Assembly (NCBI GenBank): GCA_963712065.1
Contig: CAVQGM010000002.1
Coordinates: forward strand, 930,001-994,000
Length of the DNA stretch: 64,000 bases
From: CAVQGM01 sp963712065
GTDB taxonomy: Bacteria > Actinomycetota > Acidimicrobiia > Acidimicrobiales > Acidimicrobilacustridaceae
Direction of reading: 5' to 3'
This document shows, piece by piece, positions 7,259-15,352 of the stretch; the stretch's first letter is position 1, and every line of letters begins with the position of its first letter. A program made the position numbers and the translations under genes. A model generated the notes under the pieces. It was not told where the DNA came from and searched no databases. It was given only the letters and a program-made list of their open reading frames with translations.

Positions 7259-8440
7259 TCAGTGCCCGTCGGCGGGTCCGAACGAGGCGCGGACGGCGGC
7301 CCCGGCCTCGGGCCGGATCCAGAGGTCGACGACCGTCATGGCCATGGCCTTGGCCCCGTCGAGCACCGCCCGGTCCCCGGCCCCGTCCCCTGCGTGGCGC
7401 GTGAAGCCGGGGGTGTGGATCCCCACCCCGGGCGGGGCCACGGCGAGCATGGGGTGGATGGCCGGCACGATCTGGGAGACGTTGCCCATGTCGGTGCTGG
7501 CGATCACCTCGGCGCCCGGCGCCGGCCTCGCGAGGCGCCGCCCGAGCAGCGCGGCGTTGTCGGCGAAGAGGTCGACGAGCACCGGGTTGTCGACCACCTC
7601 GGCGTAGCGCGGGCCCAGCCAGTCGAGCTCGACGTCGACCCCGGCGGCGGACGCCCCCGCCTCGAGGCACGCCGCCACCCGGGCCGAGAGCGCCTCGAGG
7701 CCGGCGAGGTCGACCGACCGGACGTACCAGAGGGTCTCGGCTCGGGGCGGGACCACGTTCGGGCGTTCACCGCCGTCGACGACGACCCCGTGCACACGCT
7801 CGCGGTCGCCGATGTGCTGGCGGATGGCGGCCACGTTCACGTAGCCGAGCACCGCGCCGTCGAGGGCGTTGCGCCCTTCCTCGGGCGCCGCCGCAGCGTG
7901 CGCGGCCCGCCCGGTGTAGACGGCCCGCACCTGGTCGATGGCGAGGGTGCTCATGGCCCGCAGGTCACGGTCGGCGGGGTGGACCATCATCGCCGCGTCG
8001 ACACCGTCGAGGACGCCCGCGTCGATCATGGGTAGCTTGCCCCCGCCCCCCTCCTCGGCCGGGGTGCCGAGCACGACCACCCGACCGCCGAGCTCGTCGG
8101 CGAGCGCGGCGCTGACCAGGCCGGCGCCGAGGCCGGCGGCGGCGATGACGTTGTGGCCGCAGGCGTGACCGATGCCGGGCAGCGCGTCGTACTCGCACAC
8201 GACGGCGACGGTGGGCCCGGTGGTGCCGGCGCGGGCGACGAACGCGGTGTCGAGCCCACAGGCGTGACGTTCGACGGCCAGCCCGCCCCGTTCGAGGGCG
8301 GCGGTGAGCACGTCGTGGGCGTGGCGCTCCTCGAAGGCGAGCTCCGGGTGGTCGTGGATCTCGTGGGAGGCATCGAGCAACACGTCGGCGCGCTCGTCGA
8401 CGAGGGCGACGACGCGTGCCTTGGCCTCGGCCGGGTCCAT
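7259..8440 (-). CDS. M20-family amidohydrolase
   Basis: The 393-residue product belongs to the M20 amidohydrolases related to AbgB and aminoacylase-type enzymes. Visible metal-site motifs are the early EYDALPGIGHACGHN and the later TPAEEGGGGK. A dimerisation domain follows in the middle, then a C-terminal DMGNVSQIVPAIHP segment typical of the family. It cleaves an amide bond of an acylated amino acid or related compound; the substrate is not evident. No signal peptide is visible, so it is cytosolic. A TAGCCT -10 lies six bases before the ATG, and the gene seems monocistronic. Confidence 0.88.
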   Translation of the reverse strand: MDPAEAKARVVALVDERADVLLDASHEIHDHPELAFEERHAHDVLTAALERGGLAVERHACGLDTAFVARAGTTGPTVAVVCEYDALPGIGHACGHNVIAAAGLGAGLVSAALADELGGRVVVLGTPAEEGGGGKLPMIDAGVLDGVDAAMMVHPADRDLRAMSTLAIDQVRAVYTGRAAHAAAAPEEGRNALDGAVLGYVNVAAIRQHIGDRERVHGVVVDGGERPNVVPPRAETLWYVRSVDLAGLEALSARVAACLEAGASAAGVDVELDWLGPRYAEVVDNPVLVDLFADNAALLGRRLARPAPGAEVIASTDMGNVSQIVPAIHPMLAVAPPGVGIHTPGFTRHAGDGAGDRAVLDGAKAMAMTVVDLWIRPEAGAAVRASFGPADGH

Positions 8441-8446
8441 CGGTCG

Positions 8447-8452
8447 AGGCTA
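8447..8452 (-). promoter_or_regulatory. -10 element (TAGCCT) before the M20 gene
   Basis: TAGCCT lies six bases upstream of the ATG at 8440, the standard leaderless spacing seen elsewhere in this window. Confidence 0.45.
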
Positions 8453-8456
8453 ACCG

Positions 8457-9068
8457 TCACACGACGACGGTGAGTGCCTCGGGCTCGACGCGAACCGACA
8501 GGCGCGAGGCCCGTGCGACCTTCCGTCCGTCGAGCCACACGTCGAGGGCGGGGTCGAGGTCGGCCTGCCAGGCCGCCACCCGCCGGGTGGCGAGCGCGGG
8601 GTGCGGGAGGTGGGTACCGGTGCGGACGCGACGGCGGGCCGCCAGGCGGTCGCCGAGGGGCAGGGTCCCGTCGGTGACGTCGAGCAGGCCGTCACCCGGG
8701 TGCGCCCGGGGGCCGAGGTCCCAGGTGCCGAGGAACTCGGCGTTCATCACCGCGATGGCCCGACCCCACCACCACGAGCGACGGGCGACGAGGTGGGCGA
8801 CGAACCAGTGGAGGGCGCCGTCGACGAGCGCCGCGCCGACGTCGACCCTGACGGTGGTGGCATGGCGCGAACGGAGCCGCCGCTCGTCGCCGGTGCCCCC
8901 GAGGGTGCGGCACAGGTCACCACCGAGGAGCCCGAGCGCCGGGAGGGGCCGGTTCGCCCGGCGGGCTCGCTCGACCACCTCTCGCGCCTCGGCGTCGGAG
9001 CGGACGAGGACGCCGTCGTCGGGAAGACCGCCGGCCTCCCCCCAGGCCCGCCCTCGCTCGACGGTCAT
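8457..9068 (-). CDS. Stand-alone diacylglycerol/lipid-kinase-like C-terminal domain protein
   Basis: The 203-residue product resembles the C-terminal lobe of YegS/DgkB-type lipid kinases. It has the segment AIAVMNAEFLGTWDLGPRAHP, the strand DGLLDVTDG, a GTHLPHP loop, and the closing VWLDGRKVARAS ... VEPEALTVVV. A remnant of the N-terminal GGD loop appears as LGLLGGDLCRTLGG, but the rest of the nucleotide-binding lobe is missing, so kinase activity is doubtful. Its ATG overlaps the helicase stop (ATGA), so it is coupled to helY. It could bind a lipid or act as a regulatory domain. Confidence 0.7.
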   Translation of the reverse strand: MTVERGRAWGEAGGLPDDGVLVRSDAEAREVVERARRANRPLPALGLLGGDLCRTLGGTGDERRLRSRHATTVRVDVGAALVDGALHWFVAHLVARRSWWWGRAIAVMNAEFLGTWDLGPRAHPGDGLLDVTDGTLPLGDRLAARRRVRTGTHLPHPALATRRVAAWQADLDPALDVWLDGRKVARASRLSVRVEPEALTVVV

Positions 9069-11767
9069 CCGGCGTCTCCGGCCGGGCCCGGTCCCGACTC
9101 CCCCACCGGCGAGGGTGTGGCCCCGGGCACGTCGTCGTCGGGGAGGTCGTCGTCGACACCCTCGCCTTCGTTCCCGGAGACCGACACCGCCGACGAGGCG
9201 GCCACGACGCCGCGGTACACGGCGTCGGCGGCCTGGCGGGCGGTGCGGGCGGTGGCCGGCACCGTGCTGGCGTCGGCGATCTGGCGAAGCAGGTCGAGCA
9301 GCTGCTTGGCGTTGCGGACGAAGTCGCCTCCGGACAGCTCTTCGTCCTCGAGGACGTGATCGAGGTGATCCCCCGCCGCCCAGGCGTGGGCGAGGGGGAG
9401 GAAGCCGGGGTCGGGGCGCCGCGTCGGGGGGAGGCGGAGGCGGCGCTCGTCGTCGTTGAGGTCGGCGGCGAGCTGCTCGATGCGCTCGAAGCGATGGCGA
9501 AGCCCGGGGTCGGGGAACCAGGGGTCGGGCGGCGGGCTCGACGAGCGGTGCTCGTAGGTGAACGTCGACACCACGCCGGCCAGGGATGCGGCGTCGAGAC
9601 CGTCGAGCAGCCCCTCCTCGAGGCACTCGGCGATCAGGAGGTCGCACTCGTGGTAGATCCGCACCAGGCGTCCACCTCGATGGGTCAGCTGCCAGCCGTC
9701 GAGGTGGCCCCACGCCTCCAGGAGCGCCAGCACGCGCTCGAAGGTGCGGGCGAGCGACTCGGAGTGGCCCTCGATCTGACCCCGCATCGTGGCCACCTCG
9801 GCCTCGACGCGGTCGGCGCGCCGGGCGGCCCGCAGGTGGGCGCCGAGGTCGGGGCACCCGGCGACGGGGTGGTCGACGTCGTCGCCTCCGGGCTGGCGGC
9901 GGGCCGACCGCCGGGCGCGCGACGGTCGGGCATCGACGCGATGCAGCGCCCGGCTGACCTCGCGCTGGAAGGCGGGGCTCTTGGGGGCGAAGGGCGTCGG
10001 GAGCGCGACGGTGGCCAGCACCTCGGGCGGCTCGTCGAAGTCGGCGGCACCGAGGGTGAGCACACGCCGCTGCCCGTCGATGGCCCGCACCCGCACCCCC
10101 CCTCCGCGCCGGTGGGCGACCGACAGGACCGCGACCCCGCCGGCGCCGCGGCCGCCGCCGAGCCACAGCACGTCTCCCGGCTTGACCCGTCGCAGCGCCA
10201 CCTCCACCGGCGAGCCCGCCTCGCGTCGGTCGACCTCGGGCCGGGGCCGGGCCCGCTCGACGAGGAGGCGGTACTCCTCGATGTCGCCGAGCTCGCACGC
10301 GGCGTCGGCCCGGAGCTCGGCGAGGAGCGCCTCGCGCTTGGCCAGTCGCGTCTCGAGCTGCACCACCGCCCGGTCGGCCTGGTACTGGGCGAACGACAGG
10401 TTCAGCAGGTGCCGGGCCTTCGCCGCCGGGTAGCGGCGGACCAGGTTGGCGGCCATGTTGTAGGTGGGTCGGAACGCCGAGGTCAGCCGGAAGCTGCGAC
10501 TGCCGGCCAGGCCGGCCACCTCCTCGAAGCCGACGAAGGGCGACCACAGCACGAGGGCCGATCCGTGGTCGTCGATGCCTCGCCGTCCGGCCCGCCCGGT
10601 GAGCTGCGTGTACTCGCCCGGCGTCAGGAACTCGTGGCGTTCGCCGGTGAACTTGGTCAGTTTCTCGATGACCACCGAGCGCGCCGGCATGTTGATGCCG
10701 AGGGCGAGGGTCTCGGTGGCGAAGACGACCTTGACCAGGCCCTCGACGAAGCAGGCCTCGACCGCCTCCTTGAACGGAGGCACCATGCCGGCGTGGTGGG
10801 CGGCGACACCCGCCTCCAAGGACGCGGCGAAGTGCCCGTAGTCGAGCACCGCCAGGTCGTCGTCGGACAGGGCCTCCACGTGGCGCTCCACGATCGTCCG
10901 TATGCGGTCGCGCTCGTCGGGGGTGGTGAACCGGATCCCGGCGTTCCGGACCGAGGTCACCGCGTCGCCGCACGCGGCGCGGCTGAAGATGAAGTAGATC
11001 GCCGGGAGCAGATCGAGCACCTCGAGTCGCTCGATCACATCGACCCGGCGGGGCGTGGCGAAGCGGCGCCGGGGTCGTCCGCCTCGCCACGGCTGTCGGG
11101 GGTCGACGTCGTAGCGGGCACCCTCGCGGTTGGGTCGGTCGCCGACCAGCACGGGGATGACGCGCAGCTCGTCGTTGGTGCGGTCGTCCACCCCGTAGAG
11201 GTTCTCGAGCTCGACGGGGCGCTCGGCCTCGACCACCACGTCGGTGGGGCCCCGAACGGTGGTGATCCAGTCGGCCAGCTCGTCGGCGTTCGACACCGTC
11301 GCCGACAGGCACACCAGCCGGACGTCGACGGGGAGGTGCACGATGACCTCCTCCCACACCGGCCCCCGGTAGGCGTCCTGCAGGTAGTGGACCTCGTCGA
11401 GGACGACGAACCGGAGCCCGTCGAGCGCCGGCGAGCGCGCGTACACCATGTTCCGCAGCACCTCGGTGGTCATCACCACCACCGACGCGTCGCCGTTGAC
11501 GGCGTTGTCGCCCGTGAGCAGGCCCACGTGCTCCGCCCCGTGGCGGGCGACGAGGTCGTGGAACTTCTGGTTCGAGAGCGCCTTGATCGGCGTCGTGTAG
11601 AACGCCTTGCCGCCTTCGGCGATCGCCCGCGCCACGGCGTGCTCGGCCACCACCGTCTTCCCCGAACCGGTGGGCGCAGCCACCAGCACCGAGCGGTCGG
11701 CGTCGATGGCCTCGATGGCGCGGCGTTGGAACGGGTCGAGCGCGAAGTCGTAGCCGGGGGCCGACAT
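9065..11767 (-). CDS. helY: Ski2-like DEAD/DEVH-box helicase HelY
   Basis: A 900-residue superfamily 2 helicase. The N terminus carries the Q-motif region and Walker A AAPTGSGKT (residues 30-38), then TTPIKALSNQKF, the DEVH box in VLDEVHYLQD, the SAT motif CLSATVSN, and the late motif QLTGRAGRRG. The C-terminal half matches the Ski2/Mtr4-type extension. HelY homologues are RNA or DNA helicases of unclear role in actinobacteria. The order tatA-tatC-helY downstream of pafABC is also found in mycobacteria. It starts six bases after the tatC stop and overlaps the lipid-kinase-like gene by four bases. Confidence 0.92.
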   Translation of the reverse strand: MSAPGYDFALDPFQRRAIEAIDADRSVLVAAPTGSGKTVVAEHAVARAIAEGGKAFYTTPIKALSNQKFHDLVARHGAEHVGLLTGDNAVNGDASVVVMTTEVLRNMVYARSPALDGLRFVVLDEVHYLQDAYRGPVWEEVIVHLPVDVRLVCLSATVSNADELADWITTVRGPTDVVVEAERPVELENLYGVDDRTNDELRVIPVLVGDRPNREGARYDVDPRQPWRGGRPRRRFATPRRVDVIERLEVLDLLPAIYFIFSRAACGDAVTSVRNAGIRFTTPDERDRIRTIVERHVEALSDDDLAVLDYGHFAASLEAGVAAHHAGMVPPFKEAVEACFVEGLVKVVFATETLALGINMPARSVVIEKLTKFTGERHEFLTPGEYTQLTGRAGRRGIDDHGSALVLWSPFVGFEEVAGLAGSRSFRLTSAFRPTYNMAANLVRRYPAAKARHLLNLSFAQYQADRAVVQLETRLAKREALLAELRADAACELGDIEEYRLLVERARPRPEVDRREAGSPVEVALRRVKPGDVLWLGGGRGAGGVAVLSVAHRRGGGVRVRAIDGQRRVLTLGAADFDEPPEVLATVALPTPFAPKSPAFQREVSRALHRVDARPSRARRSARRQPGGDDVDHPVAGCPDLGAHLRAARRADRVEAEVATMRGQIEGHSESLARTFERVLALLEAWGHLDGWQLTHRGGRLVRIYHECDLLIAECLEEGLLDGLDAASLAGVVSTFTYEHRSSSPPPDPWFPDPGLRHRFERIEQLAADLNDDERRLRLPPTRRPDPGFLPLAHAWAAGDHLDHVLEDEELSGGDFVRNAKQLLDLLRQIADASTVPATARTARQAADAVYRGVVAASSAVSVSGNEGEGVDDDLPDDDVPGATPSPVGESGPGPAGDAG

Positions 11768-11773
11768 CCCGCG

Positions 11774-12565
11774 CTACGTGCCCGAGGCGGCAGTCGCCGC
11801 CGCCTCCGCCTTCTCGCGCTGCTTGCGCTTGCGGCGGGTGAACAGCGCACCGATGCCGATGGCGACGAAGTACAGGACCACCATCGGCAAGGAGAGGGCG
11901 AGCAGGCTGATGGGGTCCCCGCTCGGCGTGATCACCGCGGCGACCACCACGATGACCACCAGGGCCCATCGCCACCACCCGAGCAGCTGGCGCGGCGTGA
12001 GCACGCCCACGAGCTGGAGGGCGACGAGCAGGACGGGGAACTCGAAGCCGGCCCCGAAGGCCAGCATCATGTAGACGATCAGGGTGAGGTACTTCTGCGG
12101 GCTGTAGATCTCCTCCACCTGGTCGCCCGCGATCCCGGAGAGGAACTCGAGCGCCGCCGGCAGCGTGTAGTAGGCCACCGTCGCCCCGAACACGAACAGC
12201 ACCAGCGCACTGACGACGAACGGGATGGCGTACTTCTTCTCGTGCGGGTAGAGGCCGGGCGTGACGAACCGCCAGATCTGCCACAGCAGCACGGGCATGG
12301 CGAACATGATCCCGAGGTAGGCCGACACCTTGATGCGCACCGCGAACGGCTCGAGCGGGTCCTGCACGAAGAGGGCCGCGTCGGGATTGACGTCCTTGTA
12401 CGGCTCGAGCAGGAACTCGAGCGCCCACGGGAAGATGATCCAGCCGACGACGGCACCGACGGCCACGGCGATGGCGGACTTGATCAACCGGGAGCGGAGC
12501 TCGGCCAGGTGCTCCCAGAGGGTCATCCGCCCCTCGTCGGTGAGGGCGGCAGGCTCGGCGCTCAT
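11774..12565 (-). CDS. tatC: Twin-arginine translocase subunit TatC
   Basis: A 263-residue polytopic membrane protein with about six transmembrane helices. The N-terminal motif MTLWEHLAELRSRL is the TatC signature, and the first periplasmic loop contains the FAVRIKVSAYLG stretch followed by the conserved FVTPGLYPHEKKY cytosolic segment. TatC recognises the twin-arginine signal of folded exported proteins. The C-terminal tail is basic. It lies 16 bases after tatA/B and directly precedes helY. Confidence 0.96.
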   Translation of the reverse strand: MSAEPAALTDEGRMTLWEHLAELRSRLIKSAIAVAVGAVVGWIIFPWALEFLLEPYKDVNPDAALFVQDPLEPFAVRIKVSAYLGIMFAMPVLLWQIWRFVTPGLYPHEKKYAIPFVVSALVLFVFGATVAYYTLPAALEFLSGIAGDQVEEIYSPQKYLTLIVYMMLAFGAGFEFPVLLVALQLVGVLTPRQLLGWWRWALVVIVVVAAVITPSGDPISLLALSLPMVVLYFVAIGIGALFTRRKRKQREKAEAAATAASGT

Positions 12566-12581
12566 GGTGCGTCCGAGCCGG

Positions 12582-13010
12582 TCATGCGGCGCTCGATCCC
12601 CCGGCCTGCTCGGTCGGCGGACGGTCGGCGCCCTCGACGGCTGCGGGAGCCGCGTCGGTGGTGGGCTCGGCCGCCGGCGCGGGTGGCTCCGGAGCCTCGG
12701 CGGCGGCCGGGGTGGCCGCGGGCGCCGGGGTGGTCACCGGGCCGTCGCCGTGGCCGGCGGCGGTGGCGGGGCCGTCGTCGGCACTCGGGGGGCCCACGAG
12801 GTAGGGGCCGTTCGGCGTGCCCGGCGCGGCGTCGTCGTCGCGGAAGTCGGCGACCTGGCGCATCTCCTGCTGGAAGCCTTCCGACAGGCGCTTGAGATCG
12901 CCGACCACCTTCCCCACCTTCTTCGCCGCGTCGGGGAGCTTGTCGGGCCCGAGCACGATCAGGGCGAGGAGCAGGATGACGATGATCTCACCGCCACCGA
13001 CGTTGAACAT
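12582..13010 (-). CDS. tatA: Twin-arginine translocase subunit TatA/TatB
   Basis: The 142-residue product starts with MFNVGGGEIIVILLLALIVLG, a single N-terminal membrane helix, then an amphipathic helix beginning GPDKLPDAAKKVG. GPxxLP is more typical of TatB than the FGxxLP of TatA, while position before tatC is typical of tatA, so I call it TatA/TatB. About 80 residues of Ala/Pro-rich tail follow, which is usual for actinobacteria. Its start lies inside the end of the 71-residue membrane protein gene. Confidence 0.88.
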   Translation of the reverse strand: MFNVGGGEIIVILLLALIVLGPDKLPDAAKKVGKVVGDLKRLSEGFQQEMRQVADFRDDDAAPGTPNGPYLVGPPSADDGPATAAGHGDGPVTTPAPAATPAAAEAPEPPAPAAEPTTDAAPAAVEGADRPPTEQAGGSSAA

Positions 13011-13203
13011 TCCCCGATCCTACTTCGGAGGGGCCCGGGCCCAGGGCGTCGAGCAGGTCGTGGTGCGCCGCGGCGAGGGCGTGGCCGGCGGCGATCGAGG
13101 CCGCCAGGTGGTCGCGTTCGCGTTCCAAGGTCCGCACCCGACCGACGGTGACGGCGGTGCCGACGGCGAGGACCGCGGCCGGGAGCAGCCAGACCCAGGT
13201 CAT
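12988..13203 (-). CDS. Small single-pass membrane protein upstream of tat genes
   Basis: The 71-residue product has one N-terminal membrane helix (WVWLLPAAVLAVGTAVTV), then a coiled-coil-like segment RVRTLERERDHLAAS. It overlaps the tatA/B start by 23 bases, so the three genes are probably one operon. TAGGCT lies six bases before the ATG. No function can be assigned. Confidence 0.6.
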   Translation of the reverse strand: MTWVWLLPAAVLAVGTAVTVGRVRTLERERDHLAASIAAGHALAAAHHDLLDALGPGPSEVGSGNVQRRWR

Positions 13204-13209
13204 GCGCGG

Positions 13210-13215
13210 AGCCTA
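13210..13215 (-). promoter_or_regulatory. -10 element (TAGGCT) of the tat operon
   Basis: TAGGCT ends six bases before the ATG at 13203, suggesting a leaderless transcript for the membrane protein-tatA-tatC-helY run. Confidence 0.45.
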
Positions 13216-13253
13216 CCGGGTGCCGGCCGGCGCTTCCGGACGGGGCCGGGCGG

Positions 13254-13580
13254 TCACCGGGGGGCGAACTCGTCCCAGAAGCGGTCGTCGTCGTCGAGCA
13301 GGGCGTGGAAGTCGATCAGGTCGTCGTGGCTGATCACGGGACCGTCGCCGCGGGGCTCCCGCAGCTCCGCCGGGGGGTTCCAGGTCTCGTAGGACACGCC
13401 GGAGGCCACGAGCAGGTCGATGGTGCGAGGCTCGGCGGCCTTCACGACCGTCATGCGGCACGAGGGGCAGCGGAACAGGTAGCTGCCCTGGTTGTCGATG
13501 GTGCACACCCGAACGTGGACGTCCGCGGTGGTGAGCTCGACGTCGCCGCAGTCGCCGCAACTCGCTCGGATGGTCGCCAT
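13254..13580 (-). CDS. Zinc-ribbon protein, conserved hypothetical
   Basis: The 108-residue product begins MATIRASCGDCGDVEL and has a CxxC pair at residues 8-11, then FRCPSC about 30 residues later, forming a zinc ribbon. The remainder is acidic, with DDLIDFHALLDDDDRFW near the C terminus. A clean AAGGAG site lies seven bases before the ATG, unlike most genes here, so this start is firm. Function unknown. Confidence 0.7.
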   Translation of the reverse strand: MATIRASCGDCGDVELTTADVHVRVCTIDNQGSYLFRCPSCRMTVVKAAEPRTIDLLVASGVSYETWNPPAELREPRGDGPVISHDDLIDFHALLDDDDRFWDEFAPR

Positions 13581-13710
13581 GTCCGTTCTCCTTCGTGTGT
13601 CGGAGGCATCGGCACCGGGGAAAGCGGGCTTGAGAGCACAGCGCTGGTCCGTTCGGCCCATTTCGCGCCGCCACCCCCGAGGTCCGGCGGTCGGCGGGGT
13701 CGGGAGCGGC

Positions 13711-13756
13711 GGCTCTGGCGGGTCCGGCGGGTCTGGCGGGTCTGGCGGGTCTGGCC
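13711..13756 (+). repeat. 9-bp tandem repeat in an intergenic region
   Basis: About five copies of ggcgggtct (two with a c/t difference) lie between the divergent zinc-ribbon gene and the GDPD gene. It is upstream of the GDPD start and outside any supported coding sequence. It may simply be slippage-prone DNA. Confidence 0.7.
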
Positions 13757-13777
13757 TCCCCGGGCGAGGATGGCCGG

Positions 13778-14493
13778 GTGCCGACCCGCCTCCCGTCGCT
13801 CCGCGAGCCCCCGATCGGCTTCGCCCACCGCGGGCGCGGGCCCACGCCCCCGAGAACACGCTCGAGGCCTTCCGCCTGGCCCGTCGCCTGGGCGCCCCCG
13901 GGCTCGAGAGCGACGTGTGGCTCACCGCCGACGGGCACGCCGTCCTCGACCACGACGGCGTGGTCGGCGGCCGGCTGCGGCGATCACCGATCTCCTCGGT
14001 GGAGCGCCGTTCCCTTCCCTCCCACGTCCCGACGCTGCGGGAGCTGTACGAGGAGTGCGGCACCGACTTCGAGCTCTCCCTCGACCTGAAGGACGCCGGC
14101 GCGGTGGCCGAGGTGGTGGCGGTCGCCCGCGACGTCGGGGGCGGCGCCGAGGAGCGGCTGTGGCTGTGTCACCACGACTGGGAGGTGGTGGCCACGTGGC
14201 GGACGCTCTCCCCCGTGGCCAAGCTGGTCGACTCGACCCGACTGAAGCGGATGAAGGACGGTCCCGAACGGCACGCGGCGGCGGTGGCGGCCGCCGGCAT
14301 CGACGTGGTGAACCTCCACCACACCGACTGGACCGGCGGGCGGATCGCGCTCTTCCACCGGTTCGGGCTGCTCGCCTTCGGGTGGGACTGCCAGCACGAG
14401 CGGGTGCTCGGCGAGTTGCTCGACGGCGGCATCGACGCCGTCTACAGCGATCACGTCGACCGGATGGTCACCGCGCTCGACCGTGCGGGGTGA
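13778..14493 (+). CDS. Glycerophosphodiester phosphodiesterase, frameshifted at codon 19-20
   Basis: From the GTG at 13778 the protein reads MPTRLPSLREPPIGFAHRG, the correct GDPD start, and then loses frame. One base later the -1 frame continues with ARAHAPENTLEAFRLA, the standard continuation of the HRGAxxxAPENT motif. Adding one G to the GGG at 13832-13834 restores a protein of about 238 residues. Later motifs are ESDVWLTADGHAVLDHD, LSLDLK and NLHHTDW, and it ends with GIDAVYSDHVDRM. GDPD enzymes release glycerol-3-phosphate from deacylated phospholipids. The break is probably a sequencing error because everything after it is intact. Confidence 0.8.
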
Positions 14494-14517
14494 CCCGCGG
14501 CCCGAGCCCCCGGCGGC

Positions 14518-15246
14518 TCAGGCCCGCGGGCGACGCTTGGGCACGAGGAGGGCGATCAGCACGGCCACGGCGACGATCGCGGCCCCGACGATGATCCAGG
14601 GCCCTGCCGGGAACGAGAAGAACGCCACCCGGTCGAGCGGCCAGATGCGCACGAAGGCTCGACCCACGACGGTGTCCTCGGGGATCGGGCCGAAGTAGCG
14701 GCTGTCGCGCGAATCGGTGCGGTTGTCGCCCATCACCCAGACCGAGTCCTCGGGCACCGTGCACGGCTGCTCCTCGGTGCACCGCCAGGGTTCGGAGGGT
14801 CCGTTGGTGATCGGGATGCCGGGTTGGAGGTAGGGCTCGACCAGCCGCTGGCCGTCGATGTAGACGGCGTTGTCCTTGATCACGACCTGCTCGCCCGGAA
14901 GGGCGATGACCCGCTTGATGAGGTCCTTGATCTCGCTCTCGCGCTCGGAGGCAGGGCGTTCGAACACGACGATGTCGCCCCGGTTCACGTCGTGCAGCTT
15001 GTAGCTGAGCTTGTTGACCAGCACCCGATCGTTGATCTCGAGCGTCGGTTCCATCGAGCGCGACGGGATGTAGAAGGCCTGGATCAGGAAGGCCTTGATG
15101 ATGAGGGCGACGATCACCGCTCCGGCGATGACGACGATCCACTCGACGATGCTGCGGGTGCGAGAGGGTCCACCGGCGGCGGGGCGGCGCTCCTCGGGGA
15201 TCTCGAAGGCCGGCGTCGCCGCCATCTGGGAGGTGCTGTCGTCCAC
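14518..15246 (-). CDS. lepB: Signal peptidase I
   Basis: A 242-residue signal peptidase I. One N-terminal membrane helix spans about residues 35-57, then comes the catalytic serine in PSRSMEPTL (Ser64) and the general-base lysine in KRVIALPGE (Lys111). The family box GDNRTDSRDSRYFGPI follows, and a second membrane helix lies near the C terminus. It cleaves Sec and Tat signal peptides at the outer face of the membrane. I chose the GTG at 15246 because GGAG lies about six bases upstream; the ATG at 15225 is an alternative. A TAGCCT -10 at 15293-15288 would give a leader of some 35 bases. Confidence 0.93.
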   Translation of the reverse strand: MDDSTSQMAATPAFEIPEERRPAAGGPSRTRSIVEWIVVIAGAVIVALIIKAFLIQAFYIPSRSMEPTLEINDRVLVNKLSYKLHDVNRGDIVVFERPASERESEIKDLIKRVIALPGEQVVIKDNAVYIDGQRLVEPYLQPGIPITNGPSEPWRCTEEQPCTVPEDSVWVMGDNRTDSRDSRYFGPIPEDTVVGRAFVRIWPLDRVAFFSFPAGPWIIVGAAIVAVAVLIALLVPKRRPRA

Positions 15247-15287
15247 GTCGTCTCCGGTCGGGGGCGACCTTGCCGTCGCCGGCTGGG

Positions 15288-15293
15288 AGGCTA
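15288..15293 (-). promoter_or_regulatory. -10 element (TAGCCT) before lepB
   Basis: TAGCCT on the minus strand lies about 41 bases before the GTG at 15246, which has its own GGAG ribosome binding site. This is a normal leadered promoter rather than a leaderless one. Confidence 0.35.
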
Positions 15294-15352
15294 CCGCAGC
15301 CTCCCCCGCACCCGGCACCGCGCTCGGGTGGTTGCGGCGCGGGCGCCGCCGG

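Noticed and set aside
5054..8035. Plus-strand frame of about 993 codons across thyX and the M20 gene
   Set aside because: It is antisense to two conserved genes and has repeated low-complexity Leu/Val and His runs without motifs.
8457..12428. A single open frame of about 1,323 codons spanning helY and tatC
   Set aside because: It covers three known genes in the wrong frame; only the last 203 codons are real. GC-rich DNA has few stops, so long false frames are common.
9356..12895. Plus-strand frame of about 1,179 codons opposite helY and tatC
   Set aside because: Its composition is His/Arg/Gly-rich with no domain, and it is the antisense of conserved genes.
13711..13756. Functional operator array
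   Set aside because: Nine-base GC-rich repeats without dyad symmetry are more simply slippage products.
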